Source of the DNA: Eumeta japonica
Lineage: Eukaryota; Arthropoda; Insecta; Lepidoptera; Psychidae
DNA: 64,000 bases
Assembly (NCBI GenBank): GCA_005406025.1
Contig: BGZK01000733.1
Location: 124,001-188,000, forward strand
Direction: 5' to 3'
A program made the translations under genes and the position numbers. Shown piece by piece: positions 1 to 10,443 of this stretch. Below the pieces are notes generated by a model. It searched no databases, was not told the origin of the DNA, and was given only the letters and a program-made list of their open reading frames with translations. Position 1 is the stretch's first letter; the number at the start of each line of letters is the position of its first letter.

Positions 1-88
1 CGTATTCTGCGAGTGTCACGAACACCTCCTTCGCCCTCTCGGTCGAGATAAGACGGCCCCACCCGCAAACCGTAACGTCGTCGCGTCG
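1..88 (-). CDS. possible internal exon at window edge (partial)
   Basis: Read on the minus strand, one frame stays open from base 88 to the window edge and has coding-like use of G or C at the third codon position. It begins just after a TAG that could be a splice acceptor AG (gaattctag). The peptide contains VTVCGWGRLISTE followed by RAKEVFVTLAEY. The GWG with flanking hydrophobic residues recalls the strand before the catalytic serine in trypsin-like proteases, but the match is too short to assign a family. The polypyrimidine tract before the acceptor is weak. The plus strand is also open across this stretch, so chance cannot be excluded. Any further exons lie outside the window. Confidence 0.28.
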
Positions 89-769
89 CTAGAATTCATC
101 GTGAGGAGCAACGGGAGAGTCTAGCACCTATATCTGCTGGGAACTTTCGCTGCCGCCTCTGCGAGAATCAAAGTGCACGGCCATAATTTTTGATTTTACT
201 AAAGGCACTCCACAGGAATCTGCCTGATCCATAAATACATTTCGTAAATAGAATCGCGTTATGACATTTACGGCTCACAAACATTTCTAATTGACTTTGA
301 ACAAATACGCAGGATACTCAAATAATTGACGTGAAGGTTTTCACGACTATGGTCATAATTATTCTAAATAAAATCATAACGCGGGAGTGACCACAATTTC
401 AAAATTCTGCCAAAGGAACGAATCGTACAACGAATATTTACAAACAAACGACGCGTCTTTTGCCACCGGAATTGTGATTTTCTTTTCTAATTTGCAGGTA
501 CAACTCTAAAAGGTTGCGTCGGTAAACCAGGAGTATGATGAAGAGAACCTATGATAATAGAACGAGATAAGTACGTATGTAAACTTAGCAGTTCAGTAGA
601 GTGTTTACTCTGATATTATTAAGATAGTAAAACGAACCCTTTATTTGTTAACTTATACCCGCCCACAAGTGGGTAAAGGCCAGGTAGTTAAGGAATAGAC
701 TAGGAATAGAGCTCGCACATATACACAAGAAATGAATTCCTTCATATTTGATATCGGCCGATCTCGCTG
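89..769. other. non-coding stretch, nothing recognised
   Basis: Mostly AT-rich unique-looking sequence with no convincing open frame. A short stretch near 660-690 (cccacaagtgggtaaaggcc) resembles LINE 3'-end debris but is too short to assign. Confidence 0.5.
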
Positions 770-886
770 TCAGTTCTGGTCTCGATCACGGACCTGTTCT
801 CGACGCCGGCTCCGGTTCCGCCGTTAGGTCAAGTCCGGTTCTGCTTTCAATTCCAATACCGGTCCCGATGTCAATCCTGGTCTTCC
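770..886. repeat. degenerate hexanucleotide tract (RRTYYC)n
   Basis: About 17 six-base units follow each other with one break in phase: ggtctc, ggctcc, ggttcc, aagtcc, ggttct, gctttc, aattcc, aatacc, ggtccc and so on. Purines fill the first half of each unit and pyrimidines the second. The open frame here (SIPIPVPMSILVF) is only the dipeptide reading of the repeat. Confidence 0.7.
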
Positions 887-1003
887 TTTGGAGATTGATG
901 TTTGTTATAACAAACTACCATTTTCACTGGCATTTACGCATTTTTTATATGAAAGGTATCCTCTCTGAAGTCTCTCTCTATAAAGGAAACTGAAGTAGGC
1001 AGA

Positions 1004-1232
1004 TCATTACATCGGAGCGAAAGGCCACATATGCCAGATGGGCAGATGAAGTAGGGCGGATGGCGGGTCGAAGAGACTAATTACATTTAGTCAAAAAAAA
1101 AAAATATAATTGGAAGAAGCCTTTACCCGAACGAAGGCCGTACAAAATTAAATAAGAATTTAAAACATTCTTCACCAAATTATAATTAATAACTAGAGAT
1201 TATTTTTTGAATATTATTATTATTATTAAATT
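1004..1232 (+). mobile_element. RTE-type LINE, 5'-truncated 3' fragment
   Basis: The translation includes TYARWADEVGRMAGRR and then W-x-x-x-EAFTRTKA before a stop, matching the last residues of the large RTE element at 2904-5898 (RWADDIKEL ... EAFTRKGFV). After an AT-rich 3' UTR it ends in an (ATT)n run at about 1214-1230, like the larger copy. Frameshifts and an A-run near 1090 break the frame. The protein sequence differs enough to suggest a related subfamily rather than a recent duplicate. Confidence 0.75.
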
Positions 1233-1404
1233 TATCGGAATGTTATTAATAAAACAATGTTTTGTATGGAATTAAATAAATGTTTATTATTGTTAATATT
1301 CTATATACTATTCGCGAACATATTTTACTTCTGTATTACAATTCGTCCAGTTAGTGCGTGATTTAAGGCCGAACATGTACATAAAATTTTCTTTTTCAAT
1401 ATTA
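1233..1404. other. AT-rich non-coding sequence
   Basis: Low-complexity AT-rich sequence following the LINE tail. Nothing recognised. Confidence 0.5.
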
Positions 1405-1735
1405 TGAGTAGCCTAAAACCATCTACAAACAATTCAGCTTGGAATGGTCAAAGTCACAAGAATTAGACTTTTATCGTTGATCAAACTTTTACCAAATAGT
1501 TTTTAACTGATGCTCAAAAAAGGAAATAATTGTTTTTTTTTTCATTTTACATAGACTAGCGATCGCCTTGTCCGCTCGTTGGACGTTATGGGTTGTGAAA
1601 ATGAATCCAAAAAAATGTGGAGGGGGCAGGGAATTAAAGAAAATGGATAACCTAAAACCATCTACAAACGACTTCGCGACAAATGGTTAAAATTCCATAT
1701 CGTTAGTTTCCATAGTTTTTAACTGACGCCCGGAG
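1405..1735 (+). repeat. two imperfect direct repeats of a dispersed-repeat type
   Basis: Cctaaaaccatctacaaac occurs at about 1411 and again at about 1650. Each copy is followed by a similar 'ggt(c/t)aaa' block and by 'atagtttttaactga(t/c)gc' (about 1496 and 1714). The unit spacing is roughly 220-240 bp. The layout resembles repeats common in moth and butterfly genomes, but I cannot name the family. Confidence 0.5.
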
Positions 1736-2261
1736 AAAGAGAAAATCTTAGGTACAAGGTTCATGATATTTACCTCTGACATCGCACACACACGGAGAGT
1801 ACGCTAACTCCACGTCCACTCCCTGGCACGAAATGGACTCCTCATTCTCGTCGCAGGACTAGACTTTTCGTAAATAAAATGCGCGTACCTTTCGCGTCGA
1901 TATTTGTTTTTCTGGTTATGTCTCTTAGTACTTTTACTATGTTTATTGTAATTAGAATATGATATTATATAACGGGAAAAGTAGAGTCGTGCTTTTCATG
2001 TATTAAGGTTTTGTCTACGCTCGTACTGTGGCGAGCTTAGTCACCTCTGTACTGAAAAACTTGGATTAAAAAAAATGTACATTCCTAGTAAAATTATTAA
2101 ATAAAATATTTTAACGTAAAGTAAATATATATTTAAAAGGAACAAAGAGAAATTAGTTAATTTAATAAAAGGTTTCGTAATACAGTTAGACGATATATTA
2201 ATGGAAAAAAAGTACAGCACGACTATATTGAGGGAAAATTATAGCAAAAGATAACTATTTA
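1736..2261. other. non-coding stretch
   Basis: AT-rich sequence with short homopolymers. No open frame or repeat recognised. Confidence 0.5.
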
Positions 2262-2345
2262 GATTGTACAGCGGTAGCCCAGTATGTGGTGGCAAGCACT
2301 CCCCGCATACGATGCAGACGCGAATTCAATCTGTGATTACCCGTC
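2262..2345 (+). mobile_element. possible tRNA-derived SINE head
   Basis: A decayed pol III promoter can be read: an A-box-like block (tagcccagtatgtgg, from 2273) and a B-box-like block (cgaattcaatctg, from about 2320), spaced as in tRNA-derived SINEs. Downstream sequence to about 2430 (gctgaaacctgcatgtcgg) resembles SINE or LINE bodies I have seen in Lepidoptera. The cloverleaf is not intact, so this is not a functional tRNA gene. Confidence 0.3.
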
Positions 2346-2891
2346 CACCTATAGACTATTAGTTGTCGTATGGTCATAGAAAACATTGTGCTGAAACCTG
2401 CATGTCGGAGATGAATCATCAGTTCTCCCGACCCCGCGCCGTAGATGGGGCTCGAGCCTCGGCCCCCGCGTCGTCGACGTGATGTTAACGTTCGATGCCG
2501 ACAGCTTTAAATGTGTCCCGGGCATGTTTTTTAGATTCGATTTTAGTTAAAAACGCCATTATTAATTCGCCCCTGATTAGAATCGAACCTATGCCTTGGC
2601 CATCATCGTTCACGGTCACGTTTTCTTTATAGCATTTTAGGAGACAAACGAACTAAGAGTCACCAGCGAGGAGATGGTCATAGCCGCTCGTGGATCTTGC
2701 AGCACAAAATGTACACAAATAAAAAATAAACTACATATAAGCTTAATAATATTATAATACTAATGGATTTATTAATATTTCTTGTTTGTAATTTTTATCA
2801 TTTACCTGCATTTCCTAATATAGTGGATTTTGTAAAATGAATATTTTATGAAATTGCCCTTTCCGTTGGTATCTTCAGAATATGTCACGCG
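2346..2891. other. non-coding stretch before LINE
   Basis: Possible SINE body to about 2430, a short GC-rich patch at 2430-2480, then AT-rich unique sequence. No gene seen. Confidence 0.45.
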
Positions 2892-2903
2892 TAATACGAT
2901 TGC
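2892..2903. repeat. left target-site duplication of the RTE LINE
   Basis: TAATACGATTGC here is repeated exactly at 5899-5910, directly after the (ATT)n tail of the element. A 12-bp perfect match at both ends marks the insertion site. The exact edge at the 3' side is slightly ambiguous because the tail also ends in TA. Confidence 0.85.
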
Positions 2904-3039
2904 TCAAGGAAAAGATTAATAATTAGCAATCAAAACCTGCTCCCAAGCCGACTGGTCATCGTGGGAGTGTAAGACCAAAACCCTCTAAATTCCAACACAA
3001 CACCACACCAGAAACTAAACTAAAGCAAGTGCCACAACA

Positions 3040-3976
3040 ACTGAAGATATGCACATACAATGTGAGGTCGTTGTTTACAAAATAACGATTGTTAGAACTG
3101 ACATACGCTCTCAGGAACATAAATTTTGATATAATAGGCCTAGGAGAAGTAAGGAGAAAGGGCAGCAATATAGAAGAACACCAAGAGTACATATTATGCT
3201 ACATCGGTGAAACAACCGGGCTGTACGGAGTAGGTTTTTTAGTCAAGAAAATTCACAAGCAAAACATTGTAAGCTTCACGGGCATATCAGAAAGAGTGGC
3301 AGTATTGAAACTAAAATATGAGCACGAATTCTTAACTCTTGTGCAGGCCTATGCACCTACTGAGCAAGCTTTCGAAGAGGAGACTGATAAATTTTACAAC
3401 GATATAAGGAAGGCACAAGAGAATCAAGACCGAAATGTGATTGTAATGGGAGATTTCAATGCTAGGGTAGGACAACCTAAAAATATGAAAAATTTATAAT
3501 GGGAAACTTTGGGTACGGAAAACGAAATGAGAGGTAACAAACTTGTACAGTATGCCTGCGAACAAAAACTGAGCATAATGAACACCTATTTTAAAAAGGA
3601 CGCAGATCGCAGATGGACCTGGATATCTCCAGACCAAAAAACAGAAAATGAAATTGACTACATTATGTGCAACAAACCAAAGCAAATAACTAACATAGAA
3701 GTACTAAATAATGTGCCATTCCCCTCGGACCACAGACTACTAAGATCATCCTTCAACTTGAAATCACCAAAGAAAAGCAGAAAAACTTACAGCTCATTAC
3801 CTAGACTACCTAAAACTGACGATGAAAAATTATTGTACTCAGTAAGCCTTAACGAAAACCTAGAGACAAAATTCTGCGTACTACCGGAAGAAAATAATGT
3901 ACAAAATTACTATGATAAATTGGAATATGCAATTACGAGCAGCCTAAAAATAAAATATAACAATTCAAAAGATTAG
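3040..3976 (+). pseudogene. RTE endonuclease domain, interrupted
   Basis: Endonuclease/exonuclease/phosphatase-fold motifs appear in order: TYNVRSL near 3055, GLGEVRRKG near 3140, GVGFLVKK near 3226, VQAYAPT near 3342, MGDFNARVG near 3448 and SDHRLL near 3727. These cover the metal-binding and catalytic Asp/His positions of the family. In-frame stops at about 3081 and 3497 split the domain into three pieces. The following open stretch (3986-4387) is a lysine-rich linker expected between endonuclease and reverse transcriptase. The role in an active element is target nicking. Confidence 0.85.
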
Positions 3977-4419
3977 ACAAAAATCTTGAGCAGAACAACA
4001 AAATACCTAATGGATAAACGCACTAAACTAATGCACACCAAACACAAAACCAAAGAAATGAAAGAGGAGCTAAAGAATCTATTCAAGATGTGCAGTAAGG
4101 CCATAAAAAATGATTACAATAAATACAAAAGAGAAGTTGTAGAGAGAAACTTAAATAAATATAGAAGTTCCAAAAGAGCTGATAAAGAACTAATGACACA
4201 CAGAAACTGGATAGGAAAACTCAAAAAAGAATATGGAGAAACGAAAACAAGGCAAGACGTAATCAATCATGCCACCGAGTTTTACAAGGAGTTGTATAAA
4301 AAATGTTCGGAAACAAATGAGACACAAGACAATCACAAAGATTTTGAAGAGGAAGAAGAAACAGTAAAACCTATTGATGAGTGTTGATTATTGACAAGTT
4401 TTTAACTTATCCCTAAAAA

Positions 4420-5764
4420 CAGAAGAGGTCCCCAAACAATGGTGTAACTCCGATATAGTTCTGTTATACAAAAAAGGAGACCCATTAGACATTGGGAACT
4501 ATAGACCAATTAGTCTATTACCGAGCATTTATAAACTTTTCACAACAATACTCTTGAGCAGAATCACACCAATCATAGACGCATCACAACCAATCGAACA
4601 AGCAGGCTTTCGCTCAGGGTTCTCAACAATAGATCACATCCACACCTTGGAACAAATACTAGAAAAATATAAAGAATTCAATCAACCTCTCTATGTGGCT
4701 TATGTAGACTACACAAAGGCATTTGATACCATAACCCACACCTCTATCTGGAAAGCCTGTGATATGTCTTGCTTACGTCTGTGGCGTAAGCAAGACATAT
4801 ATCAACATCATAAAAAATATCTATTCTAAAAGTACAAGCAGAATCAAGATGGAAAATAAAGGAGAACAGATTTCAATAGAGAAAGGTGTCAAACAAGGTG
4901 ATCCTCTATCACCAAAACTCTTTATAGCAGTACTGGAATGTGTCTTCAGAAACCTTGATGGGAGCAAAAATGACATATGCGTACTAGGACACCACCTTAG
5001 TCATCTGAGATTTGCAGACGATATTATCATGTTTGCAAAATCTGCCAAAGAGCTAGAACAAATGATGCAATCTCTTGCATATGAAAGTAAAAAATGTGGT
5101 CTACAAATTAACGCAAACAAGACCAAGGTGATGACAAACAGCACTCAAAGACCTGTAAAGGTCTTTGGACAACAGATTGATTATATACAAGAATATGTCT
5201 ACCTCGGAAAACAAGTTTCATTCAACAAAAACAGTATTAAAGAGGAAGTGAACAGAAGGATCAACAGCACATGGAAGAAGTATTGGCTACATGGGGACAT
5301 CTTGAAGGGAGACTATCATTTAAAATTAAAGAAAATTGTCATGGATACATGAATTGTTCCAAGCCTAACTTATGGCAGCCAAACATGGACATTCACAAAT
5401 AAAATAAAAAGCAAAATCAAAACATGCCAGCGATCAATGGAACGAAGTATGCTTAGATAAGAAAAATACAAAAAATTCGCAGTGAAGACATAAGGAGGAA
5501 AACCAGGCTTACAGATGCTCTTAAACAAGCTTTGCGACTTAAGTGGAAATAGGCTGGTCATTTGTCAAGATACACAGATAAGAGATGGTCTCTACAAACT
5601 ACCAAATGGGTAGGGCCTGCTGGAAAAATAAGCAAAGGCAGACCACTTAAACGTTGGGCTGACGATATAAAAGAATTAGTAGGTAAAGACTTGTTGACAC
5701 TTTCCCAAAATAGGGACAAATGGAAGGAATTAGAGGAGGCTTTTACCCGAAAGGGGTTCGTATA
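4420..5764 (+). pseudogene. RTE reverse transcriptase and C-terminal tail, interrupted
   Basis: Reverse transcriptase motifs are visible in order: KKGDPLDIGNYRPISLL (4470-4520), QAGFRSGFSTIDH (about 4600), VDYTKAFDT with the first catalytic Asp (about 4707), GVKQGDPLSPKLF (about 4885) and LRFADDI with the catalytic Asp pair (about 5008). The part that should precede KQWCNSDIV is missing. A palindrome at 4762-4800 shifts the frame between motif A and motif B. After 5352 the tail continues in other frames (LTYGSQTWTF, then LKQALRLKW, then GRPLKRWADDI) and ends at a TAA near 5764. Confidence 0.85.
4762..4800. repeat. perfect 16-bp inverted repeat, 7-nt loop
   Basis: The arm atatgtcttgcttacg (4762-4777) is the exact reverse complement of 4785-4800. 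The right arm encodes the expected VSKTY of the reverse transcriptase, so the left arm looks like an inverted copy of it, added with a frameshift. Confidence 0.85.
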
Positions 5765-5898
5765 AAAGGAACAGCTAGAAATATATTAAATAACAAACAT
5801 AATTATAAACTAACCTAGCCTAAGTAATCTACTAACACTTTGAAATGTAAACATACCTTTATACTGAAATAAAAAAGCTTTATTATTATTATTATTAT

Positions 5899-5910
5899 TA
5901 ATACGATTGC
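5899..5910. repeat. right target-site duplication of the RTE LINE
   Basis: Exact copy of the 12 bp at 2892-2903, immediately after the (ATT)n tail. Confidence 0.85.
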
Positions 5911-7150
5911 ACGCATTTAAATAAAAACCTCAAAACGGAACACAACAACATTACAACGAGTGTGTATCAACCTCCTCGTTTTGGTGACGCCCGCCCCGGC
6001 GCGGCCGCATCCGCGCGTCGACTCGTTAATTCGTTTTGCATCGAATATTGGCCGCTATTTGTTTTTTACAAGCTTTTGTTTAACTCGCCAAGTGGGTATA
6101 CGTGTCGTGTGCGCCTGCGTACACATCGTGTTCGAACTTTAAATATGACTCTATGCTTTTGACGTGCCGCTTTGCAACTTTGCATACTTAACAATGCTAA
6201 TGGATATATTATATAATAAGTTGAAGAATAAGATTATTTAGGATTAAAGTTAAGCTTGGTACATTGGGCCTAAAGATCGACATTCTGGAAGGTTTGTAGT
6301 AATTACTTCTCTTCTCTGAGTGTTCAAATTGATATCACAAAATAATAATGTAATACAGGGTCTTTCGAAGTGAGCTAAGCGTACCTCTTGAGCTGCGCCG
6401 GTTAATCGTCGGAGGCACGCGACAAAATTTGCATAACGTCGGCGGCTTCGCTGAATTACACTTGTAATAAGCATGACGGCGCACACGCGACTAATCAATC
6501 AAAATCAAAATAAAGTTAAAACGACAAAAAGATTATGCGTTGGTTTTACATAAATCGGTAAAATTTATTTTGCCCTTTCTGAACCCACCTATGCAACAGT
6601 GGGTTTACGCACCTGGCTATGATAAAGATGAAATACAGAAATAGACTAAATATTGAATCTGAATTAAAATTGATATTAATCTAAATTGGTCCTAGAATCG
6701 ACTCAATTTGTGACAAAATAAGCCCACCTATCGAATTTAATATTAATAAGAATTTCATATCTATTGCTCTTGTTGTATTACCTTTTTAATAAAATACCTT
6801 ATTTATTTTATCCATTGTCAGTTTTTTAAATAGTTGACCCTTATTTCATATATACACTTATTGTTCAAGAAGTTACAAGTTCGACTCACGTATTCCCATC
6901 ATATTTTTTTTGTTATAGAAGTAGGTTATCTGGCCAGGTTTTAGCAATAGAAGGAAAATCGCGGCCGCGCTTACTGATAGAGGACCATCGGTCCGAGCTC
7001 TATGATTATAATTTTAATATGGAAATGATATATTTGGATCGGTTTCAATATACACCAGTTTATTCATCCGGTTTCGCTCGCGTCAACATAAAACAGACCC
7101 ATTTCTTTTTCATGCCGATCGACTATATATGTAACGAAAATATTTTAGGT
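5911..7150. other. non-coding stretch with CpG patch
   Basis: A CpG-rich patch at about 5985-6130 gives short overlapping frames without coding character. The rest is AT-rich. Around 6575-6625 'caacagtgggtttacgcacctggctatga' may be a decayed LINE 3' end. No gene recognised. Confidence 0.45.
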
Positions 7151-7228
7151 AGGATTAAGGACAATAGGGGTCCACGATCGAAATCGCGACCAGGACCGAG
7201 GTCGGGATCAAGAGCGCGAGCGGAACAG
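7151..7228. repeat. degenerate hexanucleotide tract (complement orientation)
   Basis: Units such as aggatt, aaggac, aaatcg, cgacca, ggaccg, aggtcg and ggatca run with a 6-bp period. It gives the artificial frame GPRSKSRPGPRSGSRARAE. Confidence 0.6.
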
Positions 7229-7308
7229 CATAGCTTTCACAGTAAAATGACGTAGCGGTAGTGTGTTTGTTTTCGGTGAAGGTGTATTCGTTGTTTTGGG
7301 ATAATTTT

Positions 7309-7362
7309 ATCGGAATCGAGTCAAAGGCGAAATCAAGGTCCCCAAGATCGCGGTTGGGATCG
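7309..7362. repeat. short degenerate hexanucleotide tract
   Basis: About eight units (ggaatc, gagtca, aaggcg, aaatca, aggtcc ...) in the same orientation as the tract 80 bp upstream. Confidence 0.5.
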
Positions 7363-8107
7363 TCTACGAGACTAATCGACATAAAATACGGATCGAATTA
7401 AGCTTATATTCTCGCGTTAACCTTACTCCTAGTTGTGATGTGAAGTGATATAGCTTTCATTTGACCTGCCATTATAATAAAGGTAGGCGTACACTCTCTT
7501 GACAGTCAACGACACGTATACCATGTCTTATTTATTACAGATGTAAGACATGTATTTTGCAATGTATATGACAATGTGGTTATACAATGAATTTGACTTG
7601 ACACTGCGAGCAAAATGTACACAAATCTTATTAATGATCGGTTGTACATCAGAATTTTTTCGGGCTAACCATTTTTTAATGCACCGCAGACAGTGATTAC
7701 GGTGTCGCACTGCTTTAATGGCAGTAAGATATCGTGGTGACATCGATCTAATGTTGCATTTAAGATAATGCACGGCTACCGGCAACCGACCGCGGCAAGT
7801 AAACGCCACGATCGTCACCTGATGCAGCATTTCAGCAAAACTTCGTTCTTCGACGGCCAACACTCGGAATGGGCTTTACTCATTCTTTCGCAAACTCGAT
7901 GATCATAATCTAAGATTTTCTATTTTATGAATTTAAACGTTTCGTTAAAATAAAGTTTTATAGCAAGGGCTGTATGCTGTCTGAATATTTCTTAATGAAA
8001 AAAACCCATGGAATTGAACCACTCAGCTATGAAGGTTGTTTCATGTTATTTCTAAGTGTTGTACTAAATTATTTATTACTCAATATTTTGTATCGATGAG
8101 TAAAAAA
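7363..8107. other. non-coding stretch
   Basis: A 111-codon minus-strand open frame (7528-7863) has no recognisable motif and no flanking splice or promoter context, so I do not call it a gene. The rest is AT-rich. Confidence 0.45.
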
Positions 8108-8257
8108 GAGCAAACCTTGAGTTTCTTGCCCATTCTTCTCAAGGGGAATCAGCATTTGGAGTGGGTGGTAATATTAATGACAAAAACAATAGTTCTCGAC
8201 GTATTTCAAGTGTAATTCTATAATCTATGAAATAAAGCTATTTTTGATTTAATTTGA
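8108..8257 (+). mobile_element. LINE 3' tail remnant
   Basis: The order 'gagtttcttgcccattcttctc', a 'gggtggtaat' block, 'ttcaagtgtaattctataa', then 'gaaataaagctatttttgattt' matches the 3' UTR of a jockey-like LINE family that I recall as common in Lepidoptera. No coding part is left. Confidence 0.5.
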
Positions 8258-8260
8258 AGG

Positions 8261-8574
8261 ACCGTTAAGAAGTGCTATGGCTTCCATCATCAGTTCAGGA
8301 CAATAAGATGATGACTTCCAGACGCAAGAACTTGAAAAACTAAAAAAAAACTCAAACACGCTGTACGTGCCCATAATATTTGTGGGTATCCTTTGATTTT
8401 CCTGGGATCCTAACATCAGATGATTCAGTGACTATGAGACCACCTCAAGATACACCCTTTCGAACGAAGAGTAAAATTTGAAATCGGTTCACAATTGACG
8501 AAATTATCGCTAAAAAATACATAAAAACGAACACTGAACCGCCTCCTTTTTTTGAAGTCGCTTAGTAAAAAAAA
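8261..8574 (+). repeat. dispersed repeat family E, copy 1
   Basis: This block matches 21643-21970 in the same orientation along its length. Shared landmarks in order are 'atcatcaggtcag'-like, 'agatgatgact/agatgattact', 'ctcaaacac(g/a)ct', 'tacgtgcc', 'cctgggat/cctgagat', 'gtgactatg(a/g)gacc', 'caattgacgaaattatcgct' and an end 'tttttgaagtcg'. The 3' end is typical of a non-autonomous lepidopteran element. Confidence 0.75.
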
Positions 8575-8683
8575 TAATATGATACGTAGTCTAGTTATTA
8601 ACTAGTTAGATAGCTTATCGCTAAACATATGGAGTTCGACAAGAATAAACTCATTCGCAACAAAACTTTTAATCAATCTATAA

Positions 8684-8719
8684 ATTACCACGCACCTGTG
8701 TGCACAGGTGCGTGGTAAT
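8684..8719. repeat. perfect 16-bp palindrome, 4-nt loop
   Basis: Attaccacgcacctgt (8684-8699) pairs exactly with 8704-8719 across the loop gtgc. Weaker pairing (aatcaat / attgatt) flanks it. Confidence 0.85.
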
Positions 8720-9766
8720 TGATTGAACTAAAAGGTACAACTTGTGCAAGTTCTACCTCCTAGTTTAATCGTACACACGATATGAGATGAATTGTGGTTA
8801 GGGTATAATCGTAACACATTGATTTTCGAAATGTGTTGTTTATAAGTTCTCCAAAATCTTCGAAGTGTTCAATTTTTGTTATCCGTTAAATTGTCTTTAC
8901 AAAGCTTCGCACTATGAAAGTTTACCGGTAGAGTCGCGCATTGAATTCACAGACTGGAGTGCACGGCGCAGTCGGCGGGCGCGCCGCGAGAAAGCGTCTC
9001 CGCTTCGTCACGTCAAGCCGATTCAAATCCAATGTTGTGTCGATAAACAAGCTGTCACTCCTGTCGCGTATGCGCCCGCGCCGCCTTCGCCCCGCCACGT
9101 GCTATTGTGCAGCTGTTTATCGACGGCTCCGACGGCATCGGGCGAAGGTGCCCGGGATACCGGCCGGACAATGCAAATAAATATTTAATCTTAGATGCAC
9201 TCATGGGCCAGTGATGGGCTTAGTGTAAATTTAGGCAAGATATGGCGCCCTTGTACTACCGCGATGACTGTTCCATATCAAAGTTTTTACCAAAGATGTC
9301 TTTGATTTTCACTTTATGTATAAAACTAAACTTAAACAGAACGTTATCCGTGATTTTAAATGTTTTTCTTTTAAACGTACACTATAGAAATTAAAATACT
9401 CATGGCTTAAATATCGCCACTAGTTGTACATATATTGTAAATGGGGAAGGGTGTTTGTTGGTTTGTTTATTTGCTCCGCTTTCAACCAGCAACGGATCGA
9501 CAGTCTTATGTATGGATATTTAAAGTCTGAAAAAATGATATAAGGTATTTTTTTATCCCGATAATATATTTTCTGTGGGATACCATAAGAATCATTTCCA
9601 TAATAGCAAAAGGAATTAGTAGGCAACGTTGTATGAAGAAAAATTATTGTTTAAATTACAATACACACAATACCTCTTTTATGACGGATAAGCAAAAAAT
9701 TTCTAATGGAATCACATGGTAGGCATTTAATACACGTAAATGTTACTTTCTGAGTTAATACGACTA
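8720..9766. other. non-coding stretch with CpG island
   Basis: CpG-rich DNA at about 8935-9180 produces overlapping open frames in two frames. Their arginine/alanine-rich translations have no motif. The remainder is AT-rich. Confidence 0.45.
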
Positions 9767-10230
9767 CTATTGAAGTGAAACTTCTTTATCGGCGTATGGG
9801 AGAAATTTTATAGCAATGTAACGTTTTTCTGTTACGCACCATCTTTATCTGTTACGCGCCATCTTTATTTCTGGGTAACATTTTTCCGTTACGCGCCATA
9901 TTTATTCAATGTTATTAATGTCATCGTGGCATAAACATAATTGTTACTAAGGCCACCTGTCACATGTACTTTCTGTCAACACCCTAGATCTATTTACAGT
10001 TTGTATATATTACATTTTCCTATTATCTAAGTTGAAACCTTTTCAACCGACATACATGAACTATATCTCACATTCTTTCATTGAGTGACTCTATTTTATA
10101 TGTAGCGTTCGATAATTTTCCTACAATTCTATATGGCCCTTTATAACATCGCATTAATTGAAAAGTTTTACCTATCACCCTTCTAGGTACATATACCATT
10201 ACCAAGTCTCCTACATGAAACTCTGAACAT
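9767..10230 (-). mobile_element. Ty3/gypsy LTR retrotransposon relic
   Basis: On the minus strand from about 10226 a frame reads FHVGDLVMVYVPRR, then a GPYRIVGKLSNATYKI block and, after one stop, HVCRLKRFQL. This is the order of the integrase C-terminal GPY/F module and the end of pol in Ty3/gypsy elements. The sequence between 9955 and 9770 would then be 3' UTR or LTR. Only this end of pol is left; no upstream integrase core, RNase H or RT can be read. The relic is non-functional. Confidence 0.65.
9828..9905. repeat. short tandem repeat, 'gttacgcgccatctttat' units
   Basis: Ctgttacgcaccatctttat is followed by ctgttacgcgccatctttat and, after an 18-bp spacer, cgttacgcgccatatttat. It lies in the probable LTR of the gypsy relic. 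Confidence 0.7.
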
Positions 10231-10420
10231 TTCTATTTCTGAAACTCCGTAGTGACGTGAAAAATAATATTTCAATTAAGTGATTAGCGAAAAAAAATTT
10301 TATAAAGTTATTTGTATCCATGTCTATGATAATAAAAGCCTTTTGCATAAACTTTATCTAATTTAGCTTTATTCAACCAATTTCTGTGAAGTTGTAAATA
10401 GTAAATCATTTTTCGAAAAA

Positions 10421-10443
10421 TGATGTCATAAAGAAGTTTCACT
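10421..10443. repeat. inverted partner of the sequence at 9768-9790
   Basis: Ataaagaagtttcacttc here is the reverse complement of gaagtgaaacttctttat at about 9772. The pair encloses the gypsy relic. It may mark two LTR ends facing each other after rearrangement. Confidence 0.6.

Larger units (their letters stand above)
2904..5898 (+). mobile_element. RTE-clade non-LTR retrotransposon, near full length, inactive
   Basis: A LINE of about 3.0 kb, the usual size for RTE elements, bounded by a perfect 12-bp target-site duplication and ending in (ATT)n. It carries an N-terminal apurinic-type endonuclease and a reverse transcriptase, then a C-terminal tail (GRPLKRWADDIKEL ... EEAFTRKGFV, stop near 5764) typical of insect RTE elements. 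The single large ORF is broken by stops near 3081, 3497, 3974 and 4385. There is a probable deletion between the endonuclease linker and the first RT motifs near 4390-4430, a frameshift at a palindrome (4762-4800), and further shifts around 5350-5560. A functional copy would cut DNA and prime reverse transcription at the target; this copy cannot make the protein. It could still be mobilised in trans in principle. Confidence 0.93.

Noticed and set aside
2262..2345. Possible tRNA gene
   Set aside because: Boxes A and B are degenerate and no cloverleaf forms. A decayed SINE head is more likely.
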